This document shows, piece after piece, positions 46,438-58,046 of a stretch of 64,000 nucleotides of DNA (within the stretch, counting starts at the first letter, position 1; every line of letters begins with the position of its first letter). The notes below the pieces were generated by a model. It worked only from the letters and a program-made list of their open reading frames with translations. It was not told where the DNA came from and searched no databases. The translations under genes were made by a program, and so were the position numbers. Location of the stretch: assembly GCF_003026475.1 (NCBI RefSeq), contig NZ_PYMC01000002.1, positions 186,001 through 250,000 on the forward strand. Reading direction: 5' to 3'. This stretch comes from Photobacterium lipolyticum (GTDB lineage Bacteria > Pseudomonadota > Gammaproteobacteria > Enterobacterales > Vibrionaceae).

Positions 46438-47460
46438 GTGAAATTAGCGTCTCTTAATCATGGCCGTGACGGACAGCTCATTGTTGTTTCCAGGGATTTA
46501 TCCCGGGCTGTCCATGCCCATAATATTGCACCTACTTTGCAATTCGCCCTCGATAACTGGGATCAGGTTGAAACCGATCTACAACATCTGTATCGCAACC
46601 TAAACGATGACATCGCCCACGACGTCTTCCCGTTCAATCCGAAACTTTGTGCGTCCCCCCTGCCCAGAGCCTACCAATGGGCTGATGGCAGTGCCTATGT
46701 CAATCACGTAGAACTGGTACGTAAAGCTCGCGGCGCAGAGATGCCAGAAAGTTTCTGGACGGATCCGCTGATCTATCAGGGAATGTCTGACGCTTTTCTT
46801 GGCCCGTATCAAGACATTCAAGCCGCCGATGAAAAATGGGGCATCGATTTCGAAGGGGAAATAGCCATCATCACCGATGATGTTCCGATGGGTGCCCGCA
46901 CCGAGCAGGTTCACGGCCATATTAAACTGCTGATGCTGGTTAATGATATTTCGCTACGTAACCTGATCCCCGGCGAGCTGGCAAAAGGCTTTGGTTTCTT
47001 CCAGTCAAAACCGGCTTCGGCTTTTTCTCCGGTCGCGGTGACCCCCGATGAACTGGGCAATAACTGGCACGACTTTAAAGTACATCATCGGTTAACAGTT
47101 CACTTAAATAACCTGTTATTTGGCCAGCCTCATGCTGGAACCGACATGACATTTAACTTTGCAGAACTGATCCAGCACATCACAAAAACCCGCCAGCTGT
47201 GTGCCGGAAGCATTATTGGTTCAGGTACCGTATCCAATAAAGATCGTTCCAGCGGCTCTTGCTGTATAGCGGAACGGCGGATGCTGGAACTTCTTGATCA
47301 AGGTGACGCGAAGACACCGTTTATGCAATTTGGCGATCAGGTGCGGATAGAAATGCTTGACGACAGCGGCCACTCTATCTTCGGAGCCATCGAGCAAAAA
47401 GTCGTACGCTACACTAATATCTACGATGATGAGGATTTAAATCGTCATAAGCCAATGTAA
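46438..47460 (+). CDS. fahA: Fumarylacetoacetate hydrolase
   Basis: A 340-residue hydrolase for fumarylacetoacetate, yielding fumarate and acetoacetate, the last step of homogentisate breakdown. FAH-family features are the divalent metal site in DFEGEIAIITDDVP and the GSIIGSGTVSNKD region. It begins with GTG after TAGGAG, 32 bp past hmgA. Size and start are normal for the bacterial form found beside hmgA. Confidence 0.93.
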   Translation: MKLASLNHGRDGQLIVVSRDLSRAVHAHNIAPTLQFALDNWDQVETDLQHLYRNLNDDIAHDVFPFNPKLCASPLPRAYQWADGSAYVNHVELVRKARGAEMPESFWTDPLIYQGMSDAFLGPYQDIQAADEKWGIDFEGEIAIITDDVPMGARTEQVHGHIKLLMLVNDISLRNLIPGELAKGFGFFQSKPASAFSPVAVTPDELGNNWHDFKVHHRLTVHLNNLLFGQPHAGTDMTFNFAELIQHITKTRQLCAGSIIGSGTVSNKDRSSGSCCIAERRMLELLDQGDAKTPFMQFGDQVRIEMLDDSGHSIFGAIEQKVVRYTNIYDDEDLNRHKPM

Positions 47461-47525
47461 ATATGCCTATTACCTAAATAGAGCCAAGTCTGCGACGACT
47501 TGCGACAAACAGAGAAAGGAGCAGA

Positions 47526-48167
47526 ATGAAACTCTACGATTACTCTCGTTCTTCAGCTTCATACCGGGTTCGTATTGCATTCAATCTAAAAGGGCTGAGC
47601 TACCAGCAATGCCCTGTTTCTCTGTTGGACAGTGAGCAGAAAAGCGCTAGCTATTTGTCGCTTAATCCTAATGGCCTAGTTCCCTGTCTGGATACCGACC
47701 GGGGCTTGCTTGGTCAGTCGCTGGCAATCATTGAATACCTCGAAGAGACGTATCCAGAGCATGCACTGCTCCCGGCCGATCCGTGGCAGAAGGCACAATG
47801 CCGCTCATTAGCACAGCTGATTGCCTGCGATATTCACCCGTTAAATAACCTGCAAGTGTTGAACTACCTTAACAGTGAATTCGGAGCCAATAAAAACGAA
47901 AAAATGGTGTGGTATCACCATTGGTTGGCGCGTGGATTTCAGGCCCTGGAGGCGATAATCGTCAATAACCGAACGATAGATAACACCAATGACCGTTTCT
48001 GCTGCGGTGACACCCCTACTTTGGCCGACATCTGCCTGGTACCACAGCTTTATAACGCCAACCGATTTGGGTTTGATCTCAGCCCTTATCCGACACTGGT
48101 GCGTATCGACCAGCGATGTCAGGTGCTTGATGCCTTTATTCAGGCCCATCCTGACAATCAGAGGTAG
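47526..48167 (+). CDS. maiA: Maleylacetoacetate isomerase (zeta-class GST)
   Basis: A 213-residue glutathione-dependent isomerase turning maleylacetoacetate into fumarylacetoacetate. The zeta motif SRSSASYRVRIAFNLKG with the catalytic Ser is at residues 7-23, and GLVPCLDTD supplies the cis-Pro. GAAAGGAG precedes the ATG. The order hmgA-fahA-maiA is the usual one for Vibrionaceae. Confidence 0.92.
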   Translation: MKLYDYSRSSASYRVRIAFNLKGLSYQQCPVSLLDSEQKSASYLSLNPNGLVPCLDTDRGLLGQSLAIIEYLEETYPEHALLPADPWQKAQCRSLAQLIACDIHPLNNLQVLNYLNSEFGANKNEKMVWYHHWLARGFQALEAIIVNNRTIDNTNDRFCCGDTPTLADICLVPQLYNANRFGFDLSPYPTLVRIDQRCQVLDAFIQAHPDNQR

Positions 48168-48240
48168 TGTTTAAAGAACTCACATTTTTATACCAAGGCG
48201 GCATACAAAGACAGGCAAGCCTATAACGGAGCAAAAAGTG

Positions 48241-50319
<2,079 letters not shown>

Positions 50320-50359
50320 CCAACAGCGTCTCCCCCTGTTCCAACATAATTATGAGCAT

Positions 50360-50502
50360 GTCATCCCGGAATAGAGGAACGAGATATCCGGGATCCAGTT
50401 CTAACCACGAGTTCATTAGATTCCGTATAAGTTCGTTCCTCACTTTACGGAATGACGACGTTTGGTGGCTGAACTTATCAAAACTTCTGTGATGAAGTAC
50501 TG
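50360..50502 (+). repeat. Palindromic interspersed element, copy 2
   Basis: The core 50360-50457 begins GTCATCCCGGAATAGAGGAACG and ends CTTTACGGAATGACG. It matches copy 1 in reverse orientation for ~145 bp, differing mainly in the centre. It sits just after the acetoacetyl-CoA synthetase gene, so the two copies bracket hmgA to aacS as an inverted pair. The rest of the gap to the CobW gene is featureless. Confidence 0.75.
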
Positions 50503-50603
50503 GCTGCCCGCCTACAATTCACTCGCTATTTATCCCCCAGAATCGTTTACTTCTACATTGGGCATTTTTTACAGTAATATGGCACTAATCATTCAGCATG
50601 TAA

Positions 50604-51626
50604 GTGGCTAAAACTCTCCTTATGAAGCGTATACCGACCAATATCATTACCGGCTTTTTGGGTGCCGGAAAAACAACCTCGATTCTTTCATTGCTGGCGC
50701 GCAAGCCAGAGAATGAAAAATGGGCCGTTCTCATTAATGAATTCGGCAATATCGGCGTTGATGGTGCCATTCTGAATCAACAGGGTGCCATTGTTAAAGA
50801 AGTACCGGGCGGCTGCATGTGCTGTGTGACAGGCTTACCAATGTCGGTCGGAATTAATGCTCTGTTAGCGCAAAAACCCGATCGCCTGCTGCTTGAACCA
50901 ACAGGATTAGGGCACCCTAAAGAGGTCATCAATAAGTTAACCTCTGATACCTACCAGAACTATATCGATCTGAAAGCCACTATCACAGTAGTCGATCCGC
51001 GCCACTTTGCCGATACCCACTACACCAACAACCAGAATTTCCAGGATCAACTGAGCCTGGCTGATGTTGTGGTTGCCAACAAAATCGACCAATGCGTCGA
51101 TTACGACATCACCGCGTTTGAAACCTTTATCGCACAATGCCAGCCAGCCAAAGCCGCGGTTGGTAAAGTGGAACAAGGACAGTTAGACCTCAACTGGCTG
51201 GATATCGAACGTATTGAGCGCCAGGCAGCTCACAGCCATCACCATCATCATCATCATCATGCTAGCGGTAATGAAGCGGTGCCACTTCCGGAGGTTGAAC
51301 TGGCGCCGGGCCAAGCTTATCTTCGTAGAGAAAATAGTGGTCAGGGCTATCGCAGCTGCGGCTGGTTCTTCGCCGCCGATCAGATTTTCAGCTTTTCAGA
51401 TCTGTTTAAACTATTCTCAAATATAAATGCCCAACGGGTAAAAGCGGTTGTAAATACTGAACGAGGCTGTATTGCATTTAACGTCGTTAACCGCGTGGTA
51501 TCAGTTAATGAGCTATCTCTGGAAGGTTTTGAATCACGCATTGAAGTGATCGACAATGAACCGCTTCCCTGGGATGAACTGGAAGGCATTTTGTGCTCAT
51601 TGGTTCAAACCGACACGGCATCTTAA
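50604..51626 (+). CDS. CobW/ZNG1-type GTP-binding metallochaperone
   Basis: A 340-residue G3E GTPase. Walker A is GFLGAGKTT, the metal-binding CxCC motif is GGCMCCVTG, switch-region residues EPTGLGHP and the base-recognition NKID follow. A histidine run of nine (with SHHHH at the start) at about 211-220 can bind zinc or cobalt. The COG0523 group delivers metals to apo-proteins. The start is GTG (50604) or the ATG at 50622; neither has a strong ribosome site. No metal regulator was identified nearby. Confidence 0.85.
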   Translation: MAKTLLMKRIPTNIITGFLGAGKTTSILSLLARKPENEKWAVLINEFGNIGVDGAILNQQGAIVKEVPGGCMCCVTGLPMSVGINALLAQKPDRLLLEPTGLGHPKEVINKLTSDTYQNYIDLKATITVVDPRHFADTHYTNNQNFQDQLSLADVVVANKIDQCVDYDITAFETFIAQCQPAKAAVGKVEQGQLDLNWLDIERIERQAAHSHHHHHHHHASGNEAVPLPEVELAPGQAYLRRENSGQGYRSCGWFFAADQIFSFSDLFKLFSNINAQRVKAVVNTERGCIAFNVVNRVVSVNELSLEGFESRIEVIDNEPLPWDELEGILCSLVQTDTAS

Positions 51627-51677
51627 CACCACTGAGTACAATAACTAAATGTATTTATAAATTAGCAAGGAGCAACT

Positions 51678-53063
51678 ATGCTAAACCCTGCTACTGCAAA
51701 AGCAGTAATTGATCATGCGCTATTTCATGGCGCAGATTTTGCCGAATTATTTGTCGAGCATCACCAATCCAGTTCGGTCGAACTCATTTCCGGCGATGTT
51801 GATAAAATCAATTCAGGGATTGATTTTGGTATTGGTATTCGCCTGTTCTTCGGCCATAAAGTACTGTACGGCTACACCAACAGTACCGACGAAGAAGAGT
51901 TAAAACGAGTCACCAGCCTGCTTGCAGCTAAAGACAAGCGCGATCAAATTATTGATGGCAGCGCGCTGAACCTCAACCGTTACACCACCAAGCATACTTG
52001 CCGACATCCGCTTAGCCAAGGCGCTGAACTGGCGCAGAAAATCGCCTTTTTGAAAGAAGTCGATCATGCCGCCCGCGCTGAACACGAGAAAATCTCACAG
52101 TTTATTGGCCGCCTGCTGCAGCGTGAACAACAGATTGAAATCTTCAACTCTAACGGCCTGCACATCGGCGATACCCGTCACTATACCCGTGTCGCTGCAA
52201 CGGCAATGGCCCAGAACGGCAGCGAGCAGTCTACCGGTTTTGAAGCACCCGGAGCGCTGACGGGGTGGGAATTTCACAGCACCCTCGATGCAAAACAACT
52301 CGGCCAGCAAGTTGCAAAACAAGCCATGGTCAAACTGTTTGCGGAAACATGCCCATCCGGTGAAATGCCGGTGATCATCGGTAACGGTTTCGGCGGCGTT
52401 ATTTTCCACGAAGCATGTGGTCACCTGCTAGAGACCACCTCTGTGGCGAAGAAAGCCTCGGTATTTCATGACAAGATGGGCCAAATGATCGCGAACCCTG
52501 TGGTGAGTGCGGTCGATGACGGCACCATGTCCAACGAATGGGGTTCCATCAATATCGATGATGAAGGCATGGAAACCCAGCGCACCCAGCTTATTAAAGA
52601 CGGCAAGCTCACCAGCTTCATGGTCGACAAACTGGGCGCAATGAAAACCGGTTATGAGCCAACCGGTTCCGGCCGTCGTGAATCCTACAAATACGCGCCA
52701 ACATCACGCATGCGCAACACTTTCATTGAAGCCGGCAACAGCACGCTGGATGAGATGGTGGCAAGCGTCGAGCGTGGGATCTACGCGCCGAAAATGGGTG
52801 GCGGGTCGGTTCAGCCCGGCACTGGTGAATTTAACTTTGCGGTACAGGAAGCGTATCTGATCGAAGACGGCAAAATCACCAAGCCACTCAAATCCGCGAC
52901 GCTGATCAGTACTGGTCCTAAAGTACTCAAAGAAATCAGCATGATCGGCAACGACTTCGCACTAGCAGCCGGTATGTGCGGCTCGGTCAGTGGCTCGGTT
53001 CCGACGACCGTGGGTCAACCGGCATTGAAAGTCGATAATATTCTGGTGGGAGGTGGCAACTAA
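51678..53063 (+). CDS. TldD-like metalloprotease subunit
   Basis: A 461-residue member of the TldD/PmbA family with the active zinc motif HEACGH at about 244-249, a further GQPALKVDNILVGGG end, and matching flanking strands. TldD-TldE heterodimers cleave unfolded or modified peptides such as microcins and antitoxins. This pair is separate from the typical single-copy tldD/pmbA loci and may be a second set. The ATG follows AAGGAG. It overlaps the next gene by 1 bp. Confidence 0.86.
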   Translation: MLNPATAKAVIDHALFHGADFAELFVEHHQSSSVELISGDVDKINSGIDFGIGIRLFFGHKVLYGYTNSTDEEELKRVTSLLAAKDKRDQIIDGSALNLNRYTTKHTCRHPLSQGAELAQKIAFLKEVDHAARAEHEKISQFIGRLLQREQQIEIFNSNGLHIGDTRHYTRVAATAMAQNGSEQSTGFEAPGALTGWEFHSTLDAKQLGQQVAKQAMVKLFAETCPSGEMPVIIGNGFGGVIFHEACGHLLETTSVAKKASVFHDKMGQMIANPVVSAVDDGTMSNEWGSINIDDEGMETQRTQLIKDGKLTSFMVDKLGAMKTGYEPTGSGRRESYKYAPTSRMRNTFIEAGNSTLDEMVASVERGIYAPKMGGGSVQPGTGEFNFAVQEAYLIEDGKITKPLKSATLISTGPKVLKEISMIGNDFALAAGMCGSVSGSVPTTVGQPALKVDNILVGGGN

Positions 53064-54406
53064 TGGCTGATCAAAACAAACTTAAACACGCGATTGACCA
53101 CGTATTAGACAAAGTAAAAGCCGCCGGTGCCGAAGCGGACGTGATTGCTAATTGCAGTAACAACTTCTCGCTCAAAGCCAATGACGGTGAACTGGCGGAA
53201 TACAAAGTCACGTCAGGTCAGGTGATCGGGGTTCGCGTGGTCAAAGACCAGCGCGTTGCCACCAGCTACTCTGAATCATTAGAGCCGGCCAGCCTGGATG
53301 CTATGCTTGAGCAGGCGCTGCAGAACGCACAGTTCACTCAGCAAGATGCCCATCAGACCATCAGCTGCATTGACAGCAGAATCACCACAGATGTCGCAGA
53401 AATCTATCAGCAAGATGATGCAACGGCAGATGACAAAATCGAACTGGCCTTAGCGCTGGAAAACGGCGTGGTGACTAAGCCCCACGCGAAAAGCTCGCCA
53501 TACAATGGATTTGCCGAATCTGACAGCCAGGTCATACTGGCTAATACCCAGGGCACATTATGTCGGCACCAGGAACGCTCGACCTACTGCTATGCATATA
53601 CCCTGTATGAGCAGGATGGCAAGCAATCGATGCACGGCGGCATGTCGTCTGGTCGTCGTTTTGATCAGCTTGATCCTGCATACTGTATCAATCATGGTTA
53701 CGATGTTGCTCAGGCACTGCTTGAAGGCGGTCCGGTTACCACCAAAAGCTATCCGGTCATTTTCGACCTCAGCTCACTCAGCAGTCTGTTCAGCGGATTC
53801 AGCATGTGCCTGTCTGGTCAGTCAGCCATGAAAGGCATTAATCCCTGGCGCAACTCGCTCCACCAGCAAGTGGCCAGCCCGTTGCTAACCGTGTCTGATA
53901 GTGCCTTTGTGGAAGGCGGATTTGCCATTAAACACTTCGACAGCGAAGGGTTCGCGGCCCGCGATACTATCCTGATTGGTGAAGGCCAGCTGCAAAGTCT
54001 GCTGCACAACAGCCACACTGCCAGCTTCTTTGGCATTGAAAATACCGCGAATGCGGCTCGTTCGGCAAAAGGCGGCTTAGGGGTTGCCCCGCGTCATACT
54101 GTCATTGCCGCAGGTAATAGCTCAGCGGATGAAGTAACTGCCGGTGAATATCTGGAACTCATTGAACTGCAGGGTGTTCACTCTGGTGCCGATGCCGTCA
54201 GCGGTGACTTCTCATTTGGCGCGAGCGGTTTCTTGTGCCGTGATGGCAAGCGTGTTCAAGCGGTGCGCGGTATTACCGTTGCCGGTAACTTCTATCAGAT
54301 GCTAAAAGAGATTGATGCGGTAGGAAATACCCTTACTCATGATTACGAGCGTGACTTCTACGCACCTCAGATCCGTTTTAGCCGTCTGAGTATTGCGGGA
54401 AAATAG
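53063..54406 (+). CDS. TldE/PmbA-like subunit
   Basis: A 447-residue partner of the previous protein, same family but without the HExxxH zinc motif, as expected for the TldE half. Family features are FSLKANDGELAEYKVTSGQVIGVRV near the start and SGDFSFGASGFLCRDGK near the end. It starts at ATG inside TAATG, so it is coupled to the TldD-like gene. A hairpin follows its stop. Confidence 0.86.
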   Translation: MADQNKLKHAIDHVLDKVKAAGAEADVIANCSNNFSLKANDGELAEYKVTSGQVIGVRVVKDQRVATSYSESLEPASLDAMLEQALQNAQFTQQDAHQTISCIDSRITTDVAEIYQQDDATADDKIELALALENGVVTKPHAKSSPYNGFAESDSQVILANTQGTLCRHQERSTYCYAYTLYEQDGKQSMHGGMSSGRRFDQLDPAYCINHGYDVAQALLEGGPVTTKSYPVIFDLSSLSSLFSGFSMCLSGQSAMKGINPWRNSLHQQVASPLLTVSDSAFVEGGFAIKHFDSEGFAARDTILIGEGQLQSLLHNSHTASFFGIENTANAARSAKGGLGVAPRHTVIAAGNSSADEVTAGEYLELIELQGVHSGADAVSGDFSFGASGFLCRDGKRVQAVRGITVAGNFYQMLKEIDAVGNTLTHDYERDFYAPQIRFSRLSIAGK

Positions 54407-54415
54407 GTCAAAGAT

Positions 54416-54454
54416 TCTAGGGGGTGACTCGAATCTCGTTCCTCGCCCCCTAGA
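54416..54454. terminator. Terminator-like hairpin after the TldE-like gene
   Basis: A 9-bp perfect stem, TCTAGGGGG/CCCCCTAGA, around a 21-nt loop, between convergent genes. No long T-tract, so the stop may depend on both strands. Confidence 0.6.
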
Positions 54455-54463
54455 CACTTGCTC

Positions 54464-54712
54464 CTATCCTATCGCTTTATCCGGGTCTATTTGAAAGTAA
54501 GTGTTCACACAGGAGTTCGCCAGTTCTGGCTCCAGAAACTCCCTCACCATATCTATTGATTCAGCTTCCCACATGCACTGACACAGGCTGTCGCTTTGGC
54601 TACCCAGGGTGGAATGCAATCTCATGCCCGCAGGCAAATGGGTTAGTGCACCATTGGCTTTTTGCCAGAATTCTTCAGGATCGGTAATTTCATGCTGAAT
54701 AGCGATAAACAT
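54464..54712 (-). CDS. Small conserved hypothetical protein
   Basis: An 82-residue protein with no signal peptide. Its pattern MFIAIQHEITDPEEFWQK, then CMWEAESIDMVREFLE, then NTYFQID, suggests a dimeric alpha-beta barrel fold of the monooxygenase-like type, but no catalytic role can be read. Two Cys (CQC) near residue 43 could bind a metal, which would fit the neighbouring copper genes; this is a guess. Confidence 0.6.
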   Translation of the reverse strand: MFIAIQHEITDPEEFWQKANGALTHLPAGMRLHSTLGSQSDSLCQCMWEAESIDMVREFLEPELANSCVNTYFQIDPDKAIG

Positions 54713-54778
54713 ATAGACACTCCTCTGTCACATAAAAGTATAGAAGAAGTGTGTAAAACCATATGCCTGACGTTAAAA

Positions 54779-55165
54779 TTATGAGGTTAATTTTTCAATA
54801 ATAGGACACCGGGCTCCGCCGTCACCCGGGCAGTCTTCGGCTAAGGCTTTCAGTGTTTTTTTCATTTCATGGAGCTCTTTGATTTTCTCTTCCACTTCTT
54901 CAATCTTTGCCATAACCCGGGCTTTGACGTCAGCGCTCTTGCGGTGAGGATCGCGGGTAAGCTGCAGCAACGCCTTGATCTCTTCTAAGCTGAAACCGAC
55001 AATTCTTGAGCGCCGGATCAGGTGCAGTTCAGCCACCTGTTGCGGATTATAGACCCGATAACCATTTGCGCCGCGTTCAGGTAAGGACGCCACCTGCTTT
55101 TCTTCATAGAAACGGATATTTTTCGCCGTCAGGCCAGTTTGTTTAGCAACTTCACTGATATTCAT
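54779..55165 (-). CDS. cueR: CueR copper-responsive MerR family regulator
   Basis: A 128-residue activator. The MerR DNA-binding start MNISEVAKQTGLTAKNIRFYEEK is followed by a dimerisation helix and a C-terminal metal loop, CPGDGGARC, with the two Cys that bind Cu(I) or Ag(I) in CueR. I start at ATG 55165, with TTGGAG upstream. It is transcribed divergently from copA and acts on the promoter between them. Confidence 0.92.
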   Translation of the reverse strand: MNISEVAKQTGLTAKNIRFYEEKQVASLPERGANGYRVYNPQQVAELHLIRRSRIVGFSLEEIKALLQLTRDPHRKSADVKARVMAKIEEVEEKIKELHEMKKTLKALAEDCPGDGGARCPIIEKLTS

Positions 55166-55184
55166 ATTCAGCTCCAAATAGATC

Positions 55185-55215
55185 TTGACATTCCAGTCAC
55201 TGGAAGGATTATTCT
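55185..55215 (+). promoter_or_regulatory. CueR-controlled copA promoter
   Basis: Consensus -35 TTGACA (55185-55190) and -10 TATTCT (55210-55215) are 19 bp apart, the over-long spacer that MerR-type activators correct. The spacer contains a perfect dyad TTCCAGTCACTGGAA (55191-55205), the expected CueR operator. Confidence 0.88.
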
Positions 55216-55282
55216 TGATAGTAGACGACTAATCCGAACACTTTTCAAGTGTTATCGTTACCTTACTCAAGAGGTAGAAATT

Positions 55283-57829
55283 ATGTCCACCATTATCCTC
55301 CCCTTGCAAAATGTGTCTTGCATGGGATGCGCCAAGAAAATCCAAAAGACACTGGAAGCCTTACCCGGTGTTCAGCAAGCCAATGTTGATACCCAGCAGG
55401 CCGTGATCAAGGGCGATGCTGCCATGTCAGAACTGGTTGAAGCGATACAAGCACTGGGATACGGGGTTGCAGATCCGGAGTCCCTCCACGCTGAAACTTT
55501 GATTTCCAAAACTGGCACTTCGGCTTCTGAACCAGACAACAAGGTTTCTGAAACAGAAGTCACTCCTCCTACAGATCAAAGCGATGGGGAGCACATTCAG
55601 CTGCTGCTGAGCGGGATGACCTGTGCCAGCTGCGTATCTTCGGTTGAAAAGGCCTTAAACAGCGTGGCTGGCGTAGAGCAGGTCAATGTTAACCTGGCAG
55701 AAAGAAGCGCCTACATTTTAGGTAGTGCTACACCAGAAGCCCTGATCAGTGCGGTTATCGATGTCGGTTACGGCGCCGAACTGAGCGAAGATGAACAGAC
55801 CCGTCGCCAGCGCCAGCAAGCGCAAAATGTAAAAACCTACCGTACACATTTGCGTAATGCCATTGTCGCCCTGGCGATTGGTGTACCTCTGATGGCGTGG
55901 GGTGTTTTCGGCGGCAGTATGTCGATCAACTCTACAACCAGCCAGCTTTCCTGGGGGGGGATCGGCGTTATTACCTTTATCTTGCTGATCACCGCAGGAC
56001 GCCACTTTTTTGTTAATGCGTACAAGGCGTTTTCTCACCACCGAGCGAGTATGGATACCCTGGTCGCCTTAGGTACCGGCTCGGCATGGTTATATTCCAT
56101 CGCTGTTGTCCTTTTCCCGAGTATGTTCCCCGAACAGGCGCGGCATGTTTACTTTGAAGCCTCGGCGATGATTCTGGGTTTAATCACCTTGGGCCACGCC
56201 CTGGAAGCAAGGGCCCGCAGCCGCACTTCCAAGGCGCTCGAACGCCTGATCGATCTTCAGCCCCAGACAGCTATCGCAGTCATTGACGGGGTAGAAAAAG
56301 AGCTGCCGCTGGAGCATGTTTCTGTCGGCATGATGCTACGCCTTCGCCCCGGGGCCAAAGTACCGGTTGACGGTGTGATAGAACAAGGGGAAAGCTATTT
56401 AGACGAGTCAATGCTGACCGGAGAGCCGCTACCGGCGCACAAAAAGACCGGGCATAAATTACATGCCGGTACCATCAACCAGAACGGCAGTCTGCTTTTC
56501 CGGGCCGAGCGGATCGGCAGCGATACGATGTTGTCACGCATCATTCAGCTGGTGCGCCGGGCCCAGAGCAGCAAACCCGCATTGGCCCGCCTGGCCGATA
56601 AGATTTCAGCCATTTTTGTGCCTGTCGTGATGATCATTGCCACGTTAACGGCCATGGCCTGGTACAACTTCGGCCCGCAGCCCACCATGATTTATATGCT
56701 GGTTACGGCCACCACGGTGCTGATCATTGCCTGCCCTTGCGCCCTGGGACTGGCAACCCCGATGTCGGTTACCGTCGGGGTCGGCCGGGCGGCCGAGTTC
56801 GGCGTCCTGATCCGCGATGCAGAAGCCCTGCAGCTTGCCGCCGATATTGACACCGTAGTGCTGGATAAAACCGGAACCCTGACCGAAGGCAAGCCGCAGG
56901 TCACTTCCCTGTTTACTTACCACGATACTGACAAAACCGATTTATTGAGCCTAACCGCCAGCCTTGAGCAAGGCTCGGAACACCCACTGGCGCAGGCCAT
57001 TGTAAAAGCGGGACAAAAAGAGGCCGTAACCCAGCTTCCACAGCAGGACTTTCAAGCTCTGCCCGGGTTAGGTGTTTCCGGCATCGTCGGTGATATCACC
57101 GTTCTATTGGGTAACCAGCGCCTGATGCAGCAGAAGGGAGTGGATACCCGTCTTGCTGAGCAAGAGGCCCGGGAGATTGCCGCACAAGGTGCCACCCCTA
57201 TTTATGTCGCAGCCGATCAGCAGCTGATTGGTATGCTCGGGATCAGTGATCCGCTACGGGCTGATTCTGTCGAAGCAGTCAAGCGCCTTCAGGCTATGAA
57301 GCTCAATGTCATTATGCTGACGGGTGACACTCAAATTACCGCGGAAGCTATCGCCAAACAAGCCGGGATCACAACCGTTATCGCCGGGGTATTACCTGAC
57401 GGCAAGGCGGAGCAGATAGTCACGTTGCAGCAGCAGGGCAACAAGGTTGCGATGGTCGGTGACGGCATCAATGATGCGCCTGCGCTGGCTCAGGCCGAGG
57501 TCGGTATCGCCATGGGCAGCGGCAGTGATGTCGCAATAGAAAGTGGTCAGTTTACCCTGATGCGTCACTCGCTTCACGGCGCGGCCGATGCCATCGCCTT
57601 GTCAAAGGCCACCCTGCGCAATATGAAGCAGAATTTATTTGGCGCATTTGTTTATAACTCTCTCGGTATTCCGGTCGCGGCGGGGGTCTTGTTCCCGCTC
57701 ACAGGCACTCTGCTAAGCCCGGTTGTCGCAGGTGCTGCGATGGCACTCTCATCGATTACCGTCGTCAGCAATGCCAACCGGTTACGCCTGTTCACCCCAC
57801 GTCAGACAGAGGAGAAACAGAATGGTTAA
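55283..57829 (+). CDS. copA: Copper-exporting P1B-type ATPase CopA
   Basis: An 848-residue Cu(I) pump. I start at ATG 55283, after GAGGT; the frame is open upstream to 55139 but that would overlap the promoter. Two N-terminal HMA metal domains carry CMGC (13-16) and CASC (~114-117). The intramembrane metal motif CPC is at ~482, the phosphorylated Asp in DKTGT at ~527, SEHP in the N domain and GDGIND at ~726. About eight membrane helices are present. It moves copper from cytoplasm to periplasm under CueR control. Confidence 0.95.
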   Translation: MSTIILPLQNVSCMGCAKKIQKTLEALPGVQQANVDTQQAVIKGDAAMSELVEAIQALGYGVADPESLHAETLISKTGTSASEPDNKVSETEVTPPTDQSDGEHIQLLLSGMTCASCVSSVEKALNSVAGVEQVNVNLAERSAYILGSATPEALISAVIDVGYGAELSEDEQTRRQRQQAQNVKTYRTHLRNAIVALAIGVPLMAWGVFGGSMSINSTTSQLSWGGIGVITFILLITAGRHFFVNAYKAFSHHRASMDTLVALGTGSAWLYSIAVVLFPSMFPEQARHVYFEASAMILGLITLGHALEARARSRTSKALERLIDLQPQTAIAVIDGVEKELPLEHVSVGMMLRLRPGAKVPVDGVIEQGESYLDESMLTGEPLPAHKKTGHKLHAGTINQNGSLLFRAERIGSDTMLSRIIQLVRRAQSSKPALARLADKISAIFVPVVMIIATLTAMAWYNFGPQPTMIYMLVTATTVLIIACPCALGLATPMSVTVGVGRAAEFGVLIRDAEALQLAADIDTVVLDKTGTLTEGKPQVTSLFTYHDTDKTDLLSLTASLEQGSEHPLAQAIVKAGQKEAVTQLPQQDFQALPGLGVSGIVGDITVLLGNQRLMQQKGVDTRLAEQEAREIAAQGATPIYVAADQQLIGMLGISDPLRADSVEAVKRLQAMKLNVIMLTGDTQITAEAIAKQAGITTVIAGVLPDGKAEQIVTLQQQGNKVAMVGDGINDAPALAQAEVGIAMGSGSDVAIESGQFTLMRHSLHGAADAIALSKATLRNMKQNLFGAFVYNSLGIPVAAGVLFPLTGTLLSPVVAGAAMALSSITVVSNANRLRLFTPRQTEEKQNG

Positions 57830-57899
57830 TGTTATCGGTCTTGCCATTATTGGCCTGATTATCTGGTGGTTCTGGTTGCATCCTGAATCGAGAAAGTAA
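57822..57899 (+). CDS. 25-residue membrane peptide coupled to copA
   Basis: A short ORF that begins within the last 8 bp of copA and has GGAG 7 bp before its ATG. The product is one strongly hydrophobic helix rich in Trp (IGLAIIGLIIWWFWLHPE), then a basic tail (SRK). Such coupled, single-helix peptides often stabilise or regulate the pump encoded upstream. It is too short for routine gene finders. I do not recognise a family. Confidence 0.7.
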   Translation: MVNVIGLAIIGLIIWWFWLHPESRK

Positions 57900-57936
57900 C
57901 TCAACCCCTGCGTCATACACGGTTTTATCATTGAAG

Positions 57937-57958
57937 GGGTTCTGGTTGGCCAGAACCC
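57937..57958 (+). terminator. Terminator-like hairpin after the copA operon
   Basis: GGGTTCTG/CAGAACCC with a 6-nt loop, followed by ATATTCTTT. The 57900-58046 gap is otherwise empty. Confidence 0.6.
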
Positions 57959-58046
57959 ATATTCTTTAGCTAGGTGGAATCGCGTGTATGGTCGCCAACT
58001 GGCTAAAATCTACAAACATAATTTTTTGATTTATATGCAAATCAAG

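Noticed and set aside
51214-51426. Frame with Ile/Met run opposite the histidine stretch of the CobW gene
   Set aside because: It is a frame-shifted reading of the CAT/CAC run inside a clear GTPase gene.
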